Assembly: GCA_021186555.1 (NCBI GenBank) | Contig: JAJKFL010000003.1 | Coordinates: forward strand, 34,894,908-34,958,907 | Origin: Reticulitermes speratus | Lineage: Eukaryota > Arthropoda > Insecta > Blattodea > Rhinotermitidae | Direction: 5' to 3' | Length of the DNA stretch: 64,000 bases | In this document: piece by piece, positions 22,631-35,921 of the stretch | Layout of the letters: each line of letters starts with the position of its first letter | How positions within the stretch are numbered: the first letter of the stretch is position 1 | Notes under the pieces: generated by a model | Seen by the model: the letters and a program-made list of their open reading frames with translations, nothing else | Told to the model about the DNA's origin: nothing | Database searches by the model: none | Made by a program: the position numbers and the translations under genes

Positions 22631-25600
22631 TGGATTTAGGTTTTAGAGCCTTATAAATTCGACATGCGAGTGATTCTGTAAATATGCCTTCGCGCAATAC
22701 AGGGTTTGCTGTGCAATTGGCATTCATGCACACCACACGGATATGTGAATACACATATGCAGCATAATGCAGGATGAGGTTTGAAGGAAAATTTAGTGCC
22801 GTGAACGTAGCTCTCAGGTGAACCACTTAGCCGTTCTTTGAAGAACGTCCCTGGTAGGGACGTTTTTAGTTTAGCCTCTTGCAAGTAATTGTGGTAGGGA
22901 CTTAACTTTTATAAACTGGCCACTCATCGTGAAAACATGTGTGTAAGCTTATTATTTTCGCAAAATGCATTTTCAAAAGGGGCGAACAATTCTTACGATT
23001 AATACTGAAGTATATTTCAAAACGGAAGTTCTTAGAGTCCTGCACATGAATGACATTTTACTGACGTCATGTGCTAATGTCTGAGGAGTGTATACCTTAG
23101 TGAAGATGAAGGTCGACTTATTAATAACCACTCAAAGCATGCAGATCATACGTACAATAAATAACATTGTAATAAAACAACGCCGATTTTTCACTTTCCT
23201 AGAGAATAACTCATCTATTGTTAAAAATATTCGTGACTCTTGCTGATTGGATCTCTTTCTGACACCAATCAACCTTCTAATATTTTTAACTCTGCTGGAG
23301 ATTTCCTCCCCCTTCCCTTTCCTTTACATTTTTATTTTTTTTATAAGTTATATATACTTTATACATCCACTCGGTTACCTATAGTGTTCTTTTTTACGCT
23401 TTGTAAATTCTTCCATCCACCCATCTTTCCTATTATATTTTTCATCCTCTCTTTTCTAATGCACCAGGAACGAATCTCCTTTAGCATGTTGCTCTCTTTA
23501 GGCTCTGCATGGGATAATACGAGACATCAATCACGCCACGGTTGGCAGCCTTCGTCTGTTTTGTCTATTTGACAGCAGCAATATGGCGGCTTGTCTATAT
23601 TCAGTATAAGAGTCCCAAGGAATAGGCATATATGTCTGTTTGAAGAGAAAGGTTTCTTTCTAGCATCCATCTTGTATCCATCAAGCCACGTCTGTTTTCT
23701 TGGGCTGTGTGAGGATGGGGGTGAAATGCATGTTGGACGTAAGAACCAGCAGTGTTTGTGGTATGCCTGGTTCATTTCATAACCTTTTATTTTGCCTTAA
23801 GTGACTTTTTATGCAGTCGAGAAAGAAGATTTTTAATGCCAACGATGGCATCTGGTGGTTTGACTGTTATGTATGCTGGTTAATTATATAGTATGTAAAT
23901 TTACAAAGAGATTTCACTTAAGTTTTATCTCCCTGGTTGGTGAGTAATGTTACAATTGAGGTTTTATGATTTCAAAGTGGCACGGTGTTTGTTTCATTCT
24001 TTAAAACAGTGTTACCATTCTTTCCACACCGAGAGAATTCTTTGTTTTAGGCACAATATTTATTTATGTGGTGCTTTTGGGTCTCACAATAAGGAGCAAT
24101 TATTTCCGTACACATTATTATTCCAGATATCTTTTTATAATTGTATACAACTTGTTCTCGGTGAGGGGGGCAAGAAGTTTTTAAATTGTATTTAGACAAA
24201 TTTCAGACAAAGTTCTCTGTAGCTATACCGACCTACGAAACTCTTTCTACGCAAGACACCAAACAAACCTGTGGCCTTGAACGTACGATTATATTTACTG
24301 ACCGAGGTATAAGGTTATGAAACTTACACAAATAATTATAGAAATGTCTAAAATTTTGTTTTCGGTATAAAAAACACATCGTTTATTCAGAATGTTTTCA
24401 GAATATTGTAGTTTTCTCGTTTTTCTTATGAAGCAAAATAATCTCATTGTCGCTAAAGTGATTGGTTAAGAAACTGATCACGTGGTACAGGCTGTCATTA
24501 CCCTCCACCCATTTTAACAATGACTATAATTTCCTGTCTTTCCTCCCCTTCATTCCTTTCCGTAGTCGACAATTCTGTTATTCGTAGTCATCCGTGACTT
24601 GGAAACTACTCCCTTTACACCCTCTTCTTCTACTGTGAGTTTCGTCTCCCTAAAGCCAGAGTTCCTGATCAGTGCGTTCAGTTTTATCCCTTCCCTTGCG
24701 CATGGAAGCTTCAGCTCAAGGGAATTTCTACAATAGGAGGGTGGTGGGTGGTCTTGACGGTTCGGATGCAAGAAGTGGGATGTAGCAACGGAGTGGAAAC
24801 TGACTGTCACGGTACGCTCGGTTTTTCACGTGAAGAACCTCCGACAGAAACAGTGACTTCATAACGACTGTATATGCAGGCTACATAGTCTCTTTTCTTA
24901 GTTATGCGATCAGAACTTTTGCAAATAGGCCGGAGGACGGTTATTTTAGTGGTTGTAGGAGTTGCTACGAAACAAAGACATGAACGCCCAAGCTGCACTC
25001 TAGGTGTCTTCCCGGCCTTTTGCTGGAGGAACCGACACAAGCAACGGAATCCCCAGACATGTCACTTAAAGTCCAACTGACCACTTGTGGGCTCATTTGC
25101 TTATCTACATTTTTCTATCGACATATCGGTAGGTGTATCTGCCCTGTATGTGGCTATTTAATTCCTAATTTGTGAAAGTAGTTCTGCTGATGAGAAATTT
25201 ATAAATCAGCTAGACGTAGTTTCGTCGTGTGATTGAGTGATGTAACTTTCATTCTGCCTTGCGTGACTCTATGGAAACAGGGCTTATGACGTCAAACACA
25301 AACCGAGCTCTAACGTAATCATGGAAACGAAGTCTCATTCACTCAATCAGAAAATATGGAAACCCGGAAACAATGAAAAAGAAGCGTGACTCACTCACAA
25401 ACAAAGTACATTATATATATGAGACGATACTGATTGAAGAGAATACTTGCAGTAACAAACGTATGTTAGAAGACGAGAATTGCTAAGCAAAATTTAAAAA
25501 GCCAGAGAGTTTGCCCTCATACATTTATTATTATTATTATTATACTGTTATCCTCATTTTTAGATTTTGAGGTAGCTAATATTTTCACTTCAAATAAGTA

Positions 25601-25707
25601 GGATATAATTTCAAATTTATCATCGTCTGTAATTGTTACATTGAAGACACTACGTCTTGCGTAACCATATTGTTATGTTCACATGATCTCTATCCGTACA
25701 ACTGCGC
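22631..25707. other. Unannotated noncoding DNA
   Basis: A pyrimidine-rich stretch lies at 23290-23460. Small frames (up to 110 codons at 23240-23572) are low-complexity F-, L- and P-rich products of it. No gene was recognised. Confidence 0.5.
25527..25542. repeat. (TTA)n microsatellite, short
   Basis: This is a short run of TTA trinucleotides, about five units. Confidence 0.85.
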
Positions 25708-26100
25708 ATGCCTAACTCCAGCGTTCAATTAATTGTCGCCCTCAAACGAAAGAAAACAAAACTTTTTTTTCGCATGGCGGCCATATTGTTATTTCACATC
25801 ATACGAAATCACTGTCCTAACCAACTTTGCATAGCTTTCAAAATTCATAACCAAAAAAAGGGACCTCAAATAAGATATGTGTCATTAGTGCCACTTTCCC
25901 TCACAAAATGGCGCATTCCACATGTGGACAGTGCTGTTCCTAATGAAATAACATTAAGGCTTTTTGGTTCCAGCAATGAAATAATGTTCATTCCAATTTT
26001 CGTAAAAACTGGTCATTGGAATAAACAGACATACGGAGGCCACCCGGACAGGATCGTGACTTGGAAGCCTAATTTTTATTCTTGTAGGGAAAGGTCGTAG
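25708..26100 (+). other. 130-codon open frame, unknown, probably chance
   Basis: An uninterrupted frame from ATG encodes a basic product with no recognisable domain, repeat or signal peptide. No splice-site context, promoter or homologous copy in the window supports it. A long frame in AT-rich DNA is mildly unusual, so it is recorded but not called a gene. Confidence 0.15.
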
Positions 26101-26149
26101 TATAATAATGTTATCGTGTGCCTTAAAGAAATAAACAGATTATGGCGAT

Positions 26150-26262
26150 GAAATGTTCGCTGTTCAGCACAGGAGAGGGTCCATTTGCCTGTTCTTGTGA
26201 ACGTGTAATGGACTTTGCAGATAATTCTAGCCCAGCTTCTGAAAAATAACGCGCTCATTGGA
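26150..26262 (+). pseudogene. Possible LINE 3' end, very diverged
   Basis: AQERVHLPVLVNV (about 26168-26205), followed by a shift and FADNSSP, resembles [17 protein letters not shown] of the better copies. The match is short and could be chance. Confidence 0.25.
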
Positions 26263-27028
26263 GTCAGTAGTTCAGTAAGTCTACTATTTTTTCTTAATTC
26301 TGGGAGTGAGAGAGCTAAGACAGGACTATGTAGAAACATAACGGCGTTAACTGTCCACGTATCAGTTCTGAGTATATTTGTGTAACAGTAAAGCTGTTGG
26401 CATTCTTTCTGGGGTTAGCCTCTTCTGACCTCAGCCGGGGTACCACATTATTAATTTAGTGCCTTCATGGATTTCCTCAGTCTCTTCTTTTCAATGCCGG
26501 GATAGCAGATATAAATTTAAATAGGCCAGGAACTCCCACGCTTCTCACAATTTATATTTCTAATTTTCGTGTTAGTTATGTAGTCGTAATAATAAATCCA
26601 ATAATATTTACCTTGTCCTTAGAGCATGGTTTGTAGGTAGCACATTTTTACATTCTCCTCTAAATACTGGAGGGTTTTTTGACACAATTCAAATGAATAT
26701 AAATGCTTCAGTGCCGTTGATCTAAGTACCGTATTTGTTTCTTTTATAATTTTTATTGCTAAGCCTATTGTCGTTTTAGACTTTTGAACACGTGGAATAA
26801 AAGAAGACACGTGCACTGTCTCTGAATTAATTCTACTCTGGAGCCAATAATAAATCAAGAGGAAGTAATTGTCGATAGAATAAAATATGAATGATAGTTT
26901 GATAGTCTCACAGGGAGCATCAGTGACTAAAGCTGCATATTAAACAGTGTGAAGGTCAGACTGAAGACCAGTACAGTTCACCGAGTCAGTCTGCACGAAT
27001 ATACGACCTACTTGAATTCCCTCTAACT
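26263..27028. other. Unannotated AT-rich noncoding DNA
   Basis: No feature was recognised. Confidence 0.5.
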
Positions 27029-27040
27029 CCCCCCCCCCCC
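27029..27040 (-). repeat. C12 homopolymer
   Basis: Twelve consecutive C are followed by GCCCC. Confidence 0.95.
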
Positions 27041-27589
27041 GCCCCTTCATGGGTCTTGTTAATTAATGTCAATTACTTTTGAAACTCATCTTAGCATCGG
27101 TTACAGTTAACAATTCCTTTAACTCCTCCAAGTGTCCAAGTCGTTTGCGAAATTGATTTCTGCACTTCAGAATCGAGATGAAAGAAATGACGGACAATGA
27201 ATTTCTCTTAGAAGAACGGAACGTATGGCGGGGGACAAAATATTTGCAGTTTTCATACTTGTGCACGTATTGGTACAGAGTTCTTCAGAAACGTCATATT
27301 TTGAATCCTTTTTCAATGAAAACTCACGATTTGTTAGGTCCTACGTGTTTTACAGGTTCTGGTGGAATTCCCTGATAAAATTGTCGATTAATATTTATGT
27401 TCATTTACATATAACTTTGAGAAGGCTGAGATAATGAACTAACAGATTTCCATTTTTTAAATGTATATGATTTATTATATATTTATTATTTGAAGGTTAC
27501 AATATTGTAGAAGCCGTCGGCCTCAATTGACGTCACAACGAAACGTTTTCTGGGTTATTTTTCGCTGAACAGAGCGTACAATATGTGAA
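27041..27589. other. Unannotated AT-rich noncoding DNA
   Basis: Overlapping 65-69-codon frames have no domain. Nothing else was recognised. Confidence 0.5.
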
Positions 27590-27800
27590 CATTGGCGGAA
27601 AGTGGAAAGGAGATAGACAGCAAGTGAGGAAATGAGGGGAGTAGCGAAATATAGGAAGAGAGGGAGATATATAGACGGAAAGAAGAGGGAAGGAATACAC
27701 ACAACTAGAGAGACAAGAATTATGATCTGTATGGTGAAAATAAGGGTAGAATGAAGAGGGGAGGAGGCGGATATTGTTGTGGAAAGAGTGGTGGAAGGAG
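27590..27800. repeat. Purine-rich strand-asymmetric stretch
   Basis: About 200 bases are dominated by A and G on the plus strand (GGAAAGGAGATAGACAGC, GAAGAGAGGGAGATATATAG, AAGAGGGGAGGAGGCGG). No tandem unit is evident. Such tracts can form triplex DNA, but here it may simply be a decayed (GA)n repeat. Confidence 0.5.
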
Positions 27801-30515
27801 GGTTTGTATTTTTTAAACTCAGTAGTATGTATCGCTACTACTTTGCTTGGGTGGTAGTGGTTGCGTGCTTAGCACTGTCTCTCTCTCACGCTGTTCTGTC
27901 TCTCTCTTCCTAACTATACTGATGTTCCCAATGCTGACAGCTCTGGTGCCTCCTACAGCAGTAACATACACACCACAAGCAGACGTGTGAACGTTTGACA
28001 GCACACCAGCAGCCTAGAACGTTAAGATGGGATATTGCAAGTGCTTTCGTGACTTATAACGTTTCGTATATAATTTTGTATTTTCTCACCCATTTTGTGT
28101 CCATGTTGATGAAAATTATACCATATAAAATGTTTGTGATAACAGATCTTAAGGCATAATTAAGAAGGTACTTAATTAGATGCGTGGGCTAAGAGGGATT
28201 TTAATTAAAATTTGTGTTATTATTTTTTCATAATGTGCAAAACTGTATTTATGAATAGACTGTCGTTATGCGGATCTCATTACGTTGTTATTTAAAGACT
28301 AGTGGAGTGCAGCCTATAATTTAAAATACCTTAAATTACGCCGGAAATGTGTTTGCGAACTTCGTTTTAAAAATGGAAATATATCAATGTGAGACAGGAA
28401 AACCTTATGGTGAAATTTTACATCGTGAGTGAAGTGTCAAAACGTGTTTTTAAGTAAGTGGAAGTGCTTTTAGAAACTAAGTAGTGAAATCATGATAGAT
28501 TTATGGATAGCGCTACAAAAACGTTAAGTTGTGCGTGATCGTGAGGACCTGTACCTGTGATGAATACTTTTCTAACCTGTTCTGATAACGTAACAGATGC
28601 TTATTTGGAGGTGATTTTATACAGTTATAACAAGTTTAATAATGACTATCCTTTACATGAAATGTGTGGGCGGAATGGTAAAAGCCTCGTTGCCATAATT
28701 GCATCTAGAAAGGCAACTTCGGCCGTGGGAAGAATGTAAGGTTGTTTTAAAGGTAAGTGACGAGGTGGCTGAGTTACGTGTACATTTAGGAGCATATGCT
28801 ATTCGGGCGGGGAGCATGCTTGACACAATGAATGGTTTGGAACTAATTTGATTAGAAGACCGTCTGTAACAACTCTACTTGAAGTTGGCATACGCGGCAG
28901 GGAATTTTGAAACCTGTTTTTCGCGTTCTAGTATGTTAAAAACTTATTTCTCCTTTGTGCTTCTACTTTGTTCATTGATTATAAAACTGAGGCGTGACCT
29001 TGTATTTCATCTCTATAGTAAGCACTCACCCAACATGATAGTCAATGTTGGTATGCCTCTCTTTCATAATCCATCAGTTATTAGTCAGTCGGTTACGTGG
29101 AATTCAACTGTAGTTTGCACGTTCTTAAGTATGGTGTAACAGTGTTTCTCAACTGGTGGAACTCATACCACTGAGTAGTACTTGACGGGTAGGTAATAAA
29201 AGTAAAGTGTCTTATTTAACGATGCTGTCTTTCGCTAAGATTATATAATATTGGTGGCAGACGAATGAAATAATGTATAAGGAACACCGATGGAATGACC
29301 ATAGCAGTGAGTAAATAATTAACCCTTTAAACACTAGTGGTTAATATTTATACCAACATGTTTTACTTTCACAAATTTGCATTGTTTTCCACAACATGGG
29401 TTTACGTGATATGTACGAACATAACAATAAACAATACAGCGCTACAGCATTAACAGATTGGTCTGTGTAAAGGAGACACCATCTGTTCTTTGTGACTTAG
29501 CGACTGAATTTGTAAGTATAACTCAGATTAACTTAGTTTTTAAAGAGTTAATAACTGTATAATTCACTTCAAGGAGAAATTGATGCTTACTTTTTACTAT
29601 GGTGCAACAAAGACATTGAGACATGAGTGGATCGCAAATGCCAAAGGTTTAGATTTATTACCCCGCAGCCTAATATTTATACTATGACATTATTTATACT
29701 GTCCAAATTTGTTGTTTGGGTTTATTTAGAGTATTAAATTAAACATATTACGCAAAAGTGGGTCGCAAATTGTGTTACCTTGCAAACTGAAGTATTATTT
29801 TTCATCAGGGTCACTGGAATTTTTTTTCATTCTCCGTGTATTATGTCATTATTTACTTGATTCAAACCAAACATACGGATTAGTTTATATATAGCTTATT
29901 ATTTTCATTACAGAAATAATTAGATATATAAACAAAAACTAGTCGGTTTATTTGGTTGGTTTCTAATATATAATCACTGGCATACATTCGCGGTAAATAC
30001 TCCGATCCAAGTAGAAATTTAATTTGTTCTGTTGCGAGCAAAATAATATAAAAATGTGTTGATCTTTCTACATGTAACAAACAAGTACAAAAGCCTTTTC
30101 TATTTGCGTTATTTTCCCCAAAACATTTTTAAATGCATTTGGGTAGAATTTTGTTCCTTCGACTTGTAGTTCTTTTAATTTATTTATTTTTATTGTGATA
30201 GTGTAGTTTATATAATCTGTGTAAGATTCAATAATGACTTTTTTTCGATGTCCAGATTTAAGCCTTAAATTTTGCATTGTTATTAACTGTCTACAGCAGA
30301 AGTATTTTTAAGAAAGTCGTGGACGCTCAGCTATTCGAAAATACCCTTCTCCCATTCATTGAAGTTTTATTGCTAGGTTCGGAGCAGTCCGTGAAGGGAT
30401 TCTAATACTGGGCAATGCAGTTAGTTCACAACATCACGCCGTGTTTCTGTAAGGTTGAAATTAGTACGTTCGTCTCGTATACGTCTTTTTAAGTGACTTT
30501 TTCCTTCGGAGTTCT
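27801..30515. other. Unannotated noncoding DNA
   Basis: A 60-codon frame at 28557-28739 is followed 15 bases later by GGTAAGTGA, which fits a 5' splice donor. The product has no domain and no start context, so it is not called. The rest is AT-rich with chance frames. Confidence 0.45.
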
Positions 30516-30530
30516 CCCCCCCCCCCCCCC
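30516..30530 (-). repeat. C15 homopolymer
   Basis: Fifteen consecutive C lie in AT-rich DNA. Confidence 0.95.
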
Positions 30531-32199
30531 TCAAATTTCTGTTGCTTAAATCTTACCTAATTCGTCCATACCCTTTACACATTTCCTAACATATTAGACG
30601 TCCACGGTCGGAAGTTCTTAGCCACCTTCTATGTAGCAAGCTTGGCCTCTCTGCTTATTCAAAGACGTAATAACGCTTATTATTATTCATATTCATCACT
30701 GACAAATTTCTGAACTATACAGATCAAATATCATGGATAATATCTGGTGTACATTACCGTGTATTTATAATACAAAATTTAATAAATCAAACCAACAAAT
30801 ACACTATGACTAGGGAAAATGTCGATTAGTCTACATTACGTTACAATTTGTCGGTTTCATTTAATAAACTTTAAATCGTAGATATTTTTTCTTAAAAGCC
30901 TGATCTTAGAATTAAAGTTTATTAAAATAGATTTCTTTGATAAAACTGAAACTGAAAGCTAATGATACCGACAGAGGGGCAGGTCACGTGGCTTTAGTTT
31001 TAATTACGTTTAAGGAATGAAAGTAAGGAAGATGAAATTAAATTTTGATTTTTATTACAGTTAATGGAATTGTAATTATTGCTGTCCATTTCCGTGTAAC
31101 AGGAAGTCCAATAGTTGAGAGGATTTTCTTTTGCATTAGTCTAAATTTTCATAATGAAAATATTTGGGTATATGTTTAGGTGCCTCGCTGTCCAGCGTAT
31201 TAGGCTGCAGAGGCAAATGAAGGAAATTAACGATTTCGAAATTCACATTCTCCCGTAAATGATGTTGAAGGACGAACTAGTCGCTGACTGAGTGGCTTGT
31301 TAAGTTGGAAGGAAGAGAGGCTAAATGGGCTGTGACGTTGGCAGCATACCGAAGACAACTGCTGCCCACTGAGTGATTGTCTGATACGACAGAGATAAAC
31401 ATTCAATAGACTGTTGGAGCGGGCCCTGTGTCTATACATAGTATGTAGTTTACGCTGTAAGATTATGAAGTAGACTTTGGTGAGTTCCCATTAGACTTTA
31501 ATAGTTGCTTTGTTTCTAGTAAAAGACCATTGACTTAGGCTACTTCATGAATACCCGAAAGTTTGTACTAACTAGTAAGGGCTTTTCATTATGACACGTG
31601 AGGCGTCTGTCTGCGGGCTCTAAACACCTGTGTACAATTTCACTAACTCTTTAACACTAATGTGTTCACATGAATACACCACACGACCTATCATGAGTCA
31701 CATGAATCCAGTTACATCTTCATACCATATTGCTTTAAGATTAATTTTATTACTATCTTCCCATCTACACATATATCTTCTTCCCTTCCGAATTTATGAA
31801 TAAAATGCTATATGCATTTACCATCCCTACCATGAATGCTACATACCTAGTGATTGTCAGCCTATTTAATTTGTTCACCATATTAATTTGTCCTGAATTA
31901 GGCCTACACAAATTCATCATGCATCTTAAGTTATTAAAATAACTGGCCTGTTTTCAGAATTGTAAATTTGTATGACGTACATTTTAGGAAATGCGCCATA
32001 TACATATATTTAAAATGAGGTGATATCAAAACTAAAAATCTTGTGCGTTTACATGTTTCAGAATGTACTACTTTGGAGTTAGTATGATTTAAACTGTTGA
32101 GCTTGATCGAATGTCTTCACCCAATATGTAGGAAGTTAAATAAATTCTTTGCCCATACGGTGTCCCAGTATCCATTACTATGTTTACAACATGTAACAG
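30531..32199. other. Unannotated AT-rich noncoding DNA
   Basis: No feature was recognised. A 70-codon reverse frame at 31227-31439 has no domain. Confidence 0.5.
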
Positions 32200-32226
32200 T
32201 TAGGCCATATCCTGAGTCAGTTTAAT
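32200..32226 (+). repeat. 27-bp dispersed repeat, copy 1
   Basis: This matches 45612-45638 with one difference; the shared core is CCATATCCTGAGTCAGTTTA. The family is unknown, and similarity to the left is weak. Confidence 0.7.
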
Positions 32227-32591
32227 GCGTGTCCTATTTATGTAACGTTATATACATAGGCCCCCTTTTATTACACTAACATCTTTGCCTAGGTTTCCAA
32301 AAATGTTCCTTCCTTTATGGTTTCACCACCAAAATTTTGTACAAAGTCTACATATCCCTCATTCGCAAAGTAGGTAATGTTAATCTCATTTTTATCCTCT
32401 TAGTATGAACTAAAGAGTATCCTATTTCTTGCAATACTCTCACTTCCTCTACTCGTTTCCTCGTTCAGGACTCTGATCTCAACAAGGTTCAACTGAGAGA
32501 GACGCCAAATTAAGTGTAAGATTTAAAAAGTTTAACTGTCAAGAGGATCTTAACGGTGTTAAAATGTGATGACCCCTAAAGTATGTAGGCT

Positions 32592-32775
32592 TTATAAAAG
32601 TAAAGCTGTCCTTATCCACGCCATGACGCATTGCTCCACTCATTCTTAACGTCGGTACTGGATGAAGGTAAGTAGTTAACTTCATGCCCTCGTTGCTTTT
32701 CCCCAAGAAAACGCAACTGGTATCCATTGATTAGAAGGCTGGGTGGGACCCAGTGCCACTCTGTTTGGAATAAGC
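32592..32775 (-). mobile_element. Old SINE-A relative, reverse
   Basis: From the left: reverse tail (ATAAAAGTAAAG), CTCATTCTTAACGTCGGTAC, GTAGTTAACTTCATGCCC, CATTGATTAGAAGGCTGGGT and GGGACCCAGTGCCACTC. This is the reverse complement of the copy at 35.9 kb in the same order. The tRNA head is not clearly present. Confidence 0.65.
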
Positions 32776-34575
32776 GAAAAATTTATTTTTTCTGCAGGGA
32801 TTCTAAGCCCGGACTATCCGGCGTGTAGCCTAGTCGTGTACTATAGTCTGCGATTACTTCATGGTTACTGCGGAATTCTCTTGTCAAGGTCCTATGGACA
32901 GTGTTGGATTTCACAAGCGGAGAAGTCAATACAAAAACGATTAGGAAGAACAGTAATTCAGAAAATGTGAAAGATTATAATAATAAATTGCGAGACCTTG
33001 GGGAACGAATGTCATAGAAAGCCTTCCATGGCAGGGACATGTTTGCATTCAACAGGAAGATATAACGTAGGTTGCCTAAGGAAAATAAGGAACAGTTTTA
33101 TTGACCGTGGAATGAATTTTGTCTGACCAAGCCTTGTTACGGAAGGAGATGAAATTTTCGCACACATCGAAATCTACCTCCCAAAGGTTTAGACATTCTT
33201 AATTTATTTCTGAATGATACTGAATGATATACGAAAAGAATGTGCTGGGCCTAGCAGTCGGTTGTCTGTTGATCCAGAGTTATAAATTCGATGTTATCTC
33301 ATACGTAAGAAAGGAGACCATTTAAAAAACATGAAGGGATAAATAAATGTTCAATTAGGTGAATGGCAAAGCTGTTTGTAATGACGTAATAACGGACTTT
33401 TCATCCTGTAGTTTTTTTGGAAGGTTAGCCTGACCAGACAAACAGGTTCAGAAGGTCTGAAACTTACCGGCTTCCTACAAGATGCCCTAACCATGGGGTT
33501 CGAAGATCCTGGTAGGTAATGTATCAATTAGTTTCTTTTAGTTAAAAAGAAGCTCATCATTATTTTACACATACTATCTTTTCCTTCTCAACTTCTTCAT
33601 TTCTCATGCAACATTAAGTAAGTTATCAAACTAAGATTTCAAAAACAAACTGAGTGGAGATTTCACGCTTATGCTATGTATTAAGCCATTGCGAATTATT
33701 TTATTTTTCTCCCCCATAAGGATCTCAAAAGTACTGATATTAAAGCCTCAGAACGGACATAAGTGAAATGAAAGACTGTAAAAAAAGAATACGTGGTATG
33801 ATAATGGTATTGCCCATCAAAATTTTTTCCTTTTTTCTGCCCAAAATTTGTGTATATCCTTCTTCTATCATTATTATTTATCAGTCGTTTCTTTAACTGT
33901 AAGAAGAAAGGGCCACAACGTTTGGTATAACTGATATACCTGAGTTTATATTGAATCTCAAGTCTGATTGTTAATCTCGTACATAATAAAATGCATATAT
34001 AGGTGCCTTATTTATATGCTACTGTGTCGGACACTTATATTCTGAAGTGTGATTGTAGCCATAATGAACTGTTCAAAAGTCTAAAGTGGTGTCCTTTATT
34101 TTATAGACATACGCGTTTTGGTGCCTATACTTACGTCATCGACGTTTATATCTACTACCTTTCTTTCTATACATTTGGTTTGTTGACACGTCTACAACCG
34201 ACGAATAGTATTTAGAAAGTCAAACGCACGTAAAGTGAGATTGCAGAAATAAGCACTTATAACAACGCAAGTATAAGCGTCGAAACGTCTGTGTCTAGCA
34301 AACAAAATAAATTGGTTAAGATGGTTGAACGACTGCTGAAGGTCACTAGATCACAGTACCTTTCCACGTCTGTGATTCAGTGAGAGTAGGCCTACAATTC
34401 TGACTCTGTGTAGTCTATTACTTGTCCTTCCAGCACCCAGTGATACAGGAAGGAGTTCGCGTTTTGCCCAGTGGTGTCTCTAGGTGCCTACGTCATATTT
34501 AGAATAAATGCCGATTTTTCCGCTAGTATTTAAGGGTTATGGACTATTTTCTTTTGTCAGATAGGAAATAATTTT
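32776..34575. other. Unannotated AT-rich noncoding DNA
   Basis: Small frames (75 and 70 codons) have no domain. No RNA gene or repeat was recognised. Confidence 0.5.
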
Positions 34576-34593
34576 TATATATAATTAAAATAA
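34576..34593 (+). repeat. SINE-B target-site duplication, left
   Basis: TATATATAATTAAAATAA is identical to 34991-35008. It is AT-rich, so some chance similarity is possible, but it flanks the element exactly. Confidence 0.85.
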
Positions 34594-34990
34594 GTCGACC
34601 TCGGTGGACTAGTGGTTAGCGTGCTCGCCACTGGACCCAAGGTTCGCGGGTTCGATCCCGACCGAGGTTTAAGGGTGATAAAAATCCGGAGCACCACTTC
34701 CTTCGGAGGGGAAGTAAAGCCGTCGGTCCCATGTAGATTTACGGCATGTAAAAGAACCTTACGGGCATGAATAAAAATGTTCCGTAAGCTAAATTCAAAG
34801 CCTCCATTTCTCACCCAAGTCTCCTGACTGCCTGCCAGATGGCTCTGGCTGTCACATCAGGATCGATAGAACAGTAGCGCGGCCAGTTGGTTAGTCACCA
34901 ACTGCCACGAATGCGCACTACTTAGTAACCTCGGAAAGAGGAGGCCTGAGCCCATATAGGGCTGTTGAGCCATGGTTATTATATTATATA
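34594..34990 (+). mobile_element. Full-length tRNA-derived SINE, family SINE-B
   Basis: The element is 397 bp between perfect 18-bp duplications. The head (34598-34668) keeps a 7-bp acceptor stem, ACCTCGG with CCGAGGT, an A-box-like TAGTGGTTAGC and a perfect B box (GGGTTCGATCCCG). The body is shared with the 16.2 kb copy, including AAGGGTGATAAAAATCCG, GATTTACGGCATGTAAAAG, CTCACCCAAGTCTCCTGA and CCAGATGGCTCTGGCTGTC. It ends in TA-rich sequence. The 79-codon reverse frame inside it is not a gene. Confidence 0.93.
34598..34668 (+). ncRNA. tRNA-like head of SINE-B
   Basis: This 71-nt segment has a perfect 7-bp acceptor stem and A and B boxes, but the anticodon arm does not form a convincing stem. 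It is read as the pol III promoter head of the SINE and not as a functional tRNA gene. Confidence 0.6.
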
Positions 34991-35008
34991 TATATATAAT
35001 TAAAATAA
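34991..35008 (+). repeat. SINE-B target-site duplication, right
   Basis: This is the second copy of the 18-bp duplication. Confidence 0.85.
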
Positions 35009-35921
35009 ACTTTTGTCTTCAGAGGGCTAATTCAGTAGGTTCGAGGCTTCTAATCTGTGTTAGTATTTATATATTTTAAATTAATGTGAAGTTTTAAAAA
35101 ATAGTACTTTCGTCGGGTAGATTCCTTCTTGAGAACGTGTTGTTTAATCAGCTAGTTAAGGGTTTCGGGGTGATCACTCGTCCAGCGTCTAAATGAGTGT
35201 GATCGTGAAGCCTCGATAATGAGGAGGCGCTGGCCCACTAGGGAAAAAATCGTTAAGAGGTTACTGCATTTTATGGAACCCCAAGTCAATTGTAACAGCT
35301 CGCCACTGGATCCTGTCATAAAGTAGTTGAATTAAATTTATGCATTATATTTGTTAATATCCGTTTAATATTGCCATAATCTTTGTGTCTATGTCTACTC
35401 CCTTCACTCTTTCCGACTGAAGGTTTTTTGAATTTGTTACCTCCACGTGCTACATATCCCAAATGCCTAGTAACATTTAGTAGAGTGTGAAGGTCATTTG
35501 TCTTAAGGCGTTTTCTGTTTTCCTTTTATTTCCACCGTCTTAGGTCTAGTAATTCCTAACAATAATTTGCCCTTAACTTATTTGTGATCATAGATTTGAC
35601 TTTTGACTTTTAAACGAGGCTGTTCGAAATGTTCCAAAAAATTACGATTCTGTACATAGTTTTGTTGACTATGTTGCCCTGCATTATGTTGGGAACGAAG
35701 TTTAGGTTCAACAGTGGTCCTGACTTTGACTGTCCATTAACATGTCTAGTGTTTTCTATAACTGAGCATCAATGAATTATTGTTGTGAAACCAATGTGAA
35801 CTGCCTCGGACTCCTATTCCACCAACAAATGAATTATTGCTTTGTAATACGATGTTTGACAGTTTTACGGGACATAAGTATAGTTACTTCATTTTTATGA
35901 ACTATATACTAAATGTTTAGA
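35009..35921. other. Unannotated AT-rich noncoding DNA
   Basis: No feature was recognised. GCTCGCCACTGGATCC at about 35300 resembles part of the SINE-B head, but the match is too short to call. Confidence 0.45.

Noticed and set aside
25190-25201. CTGATGAGAAA, which joins both hammerhead boxes
   Set aside because: There is no stem II between the boxes and no flanking pairing.
28557-28770. Possible first exon: 60-codon frame followed by GGTAAGTGA
   Set aside because: The product has no domain, the frame stops before the donor, and no downstream exon is recognisable.
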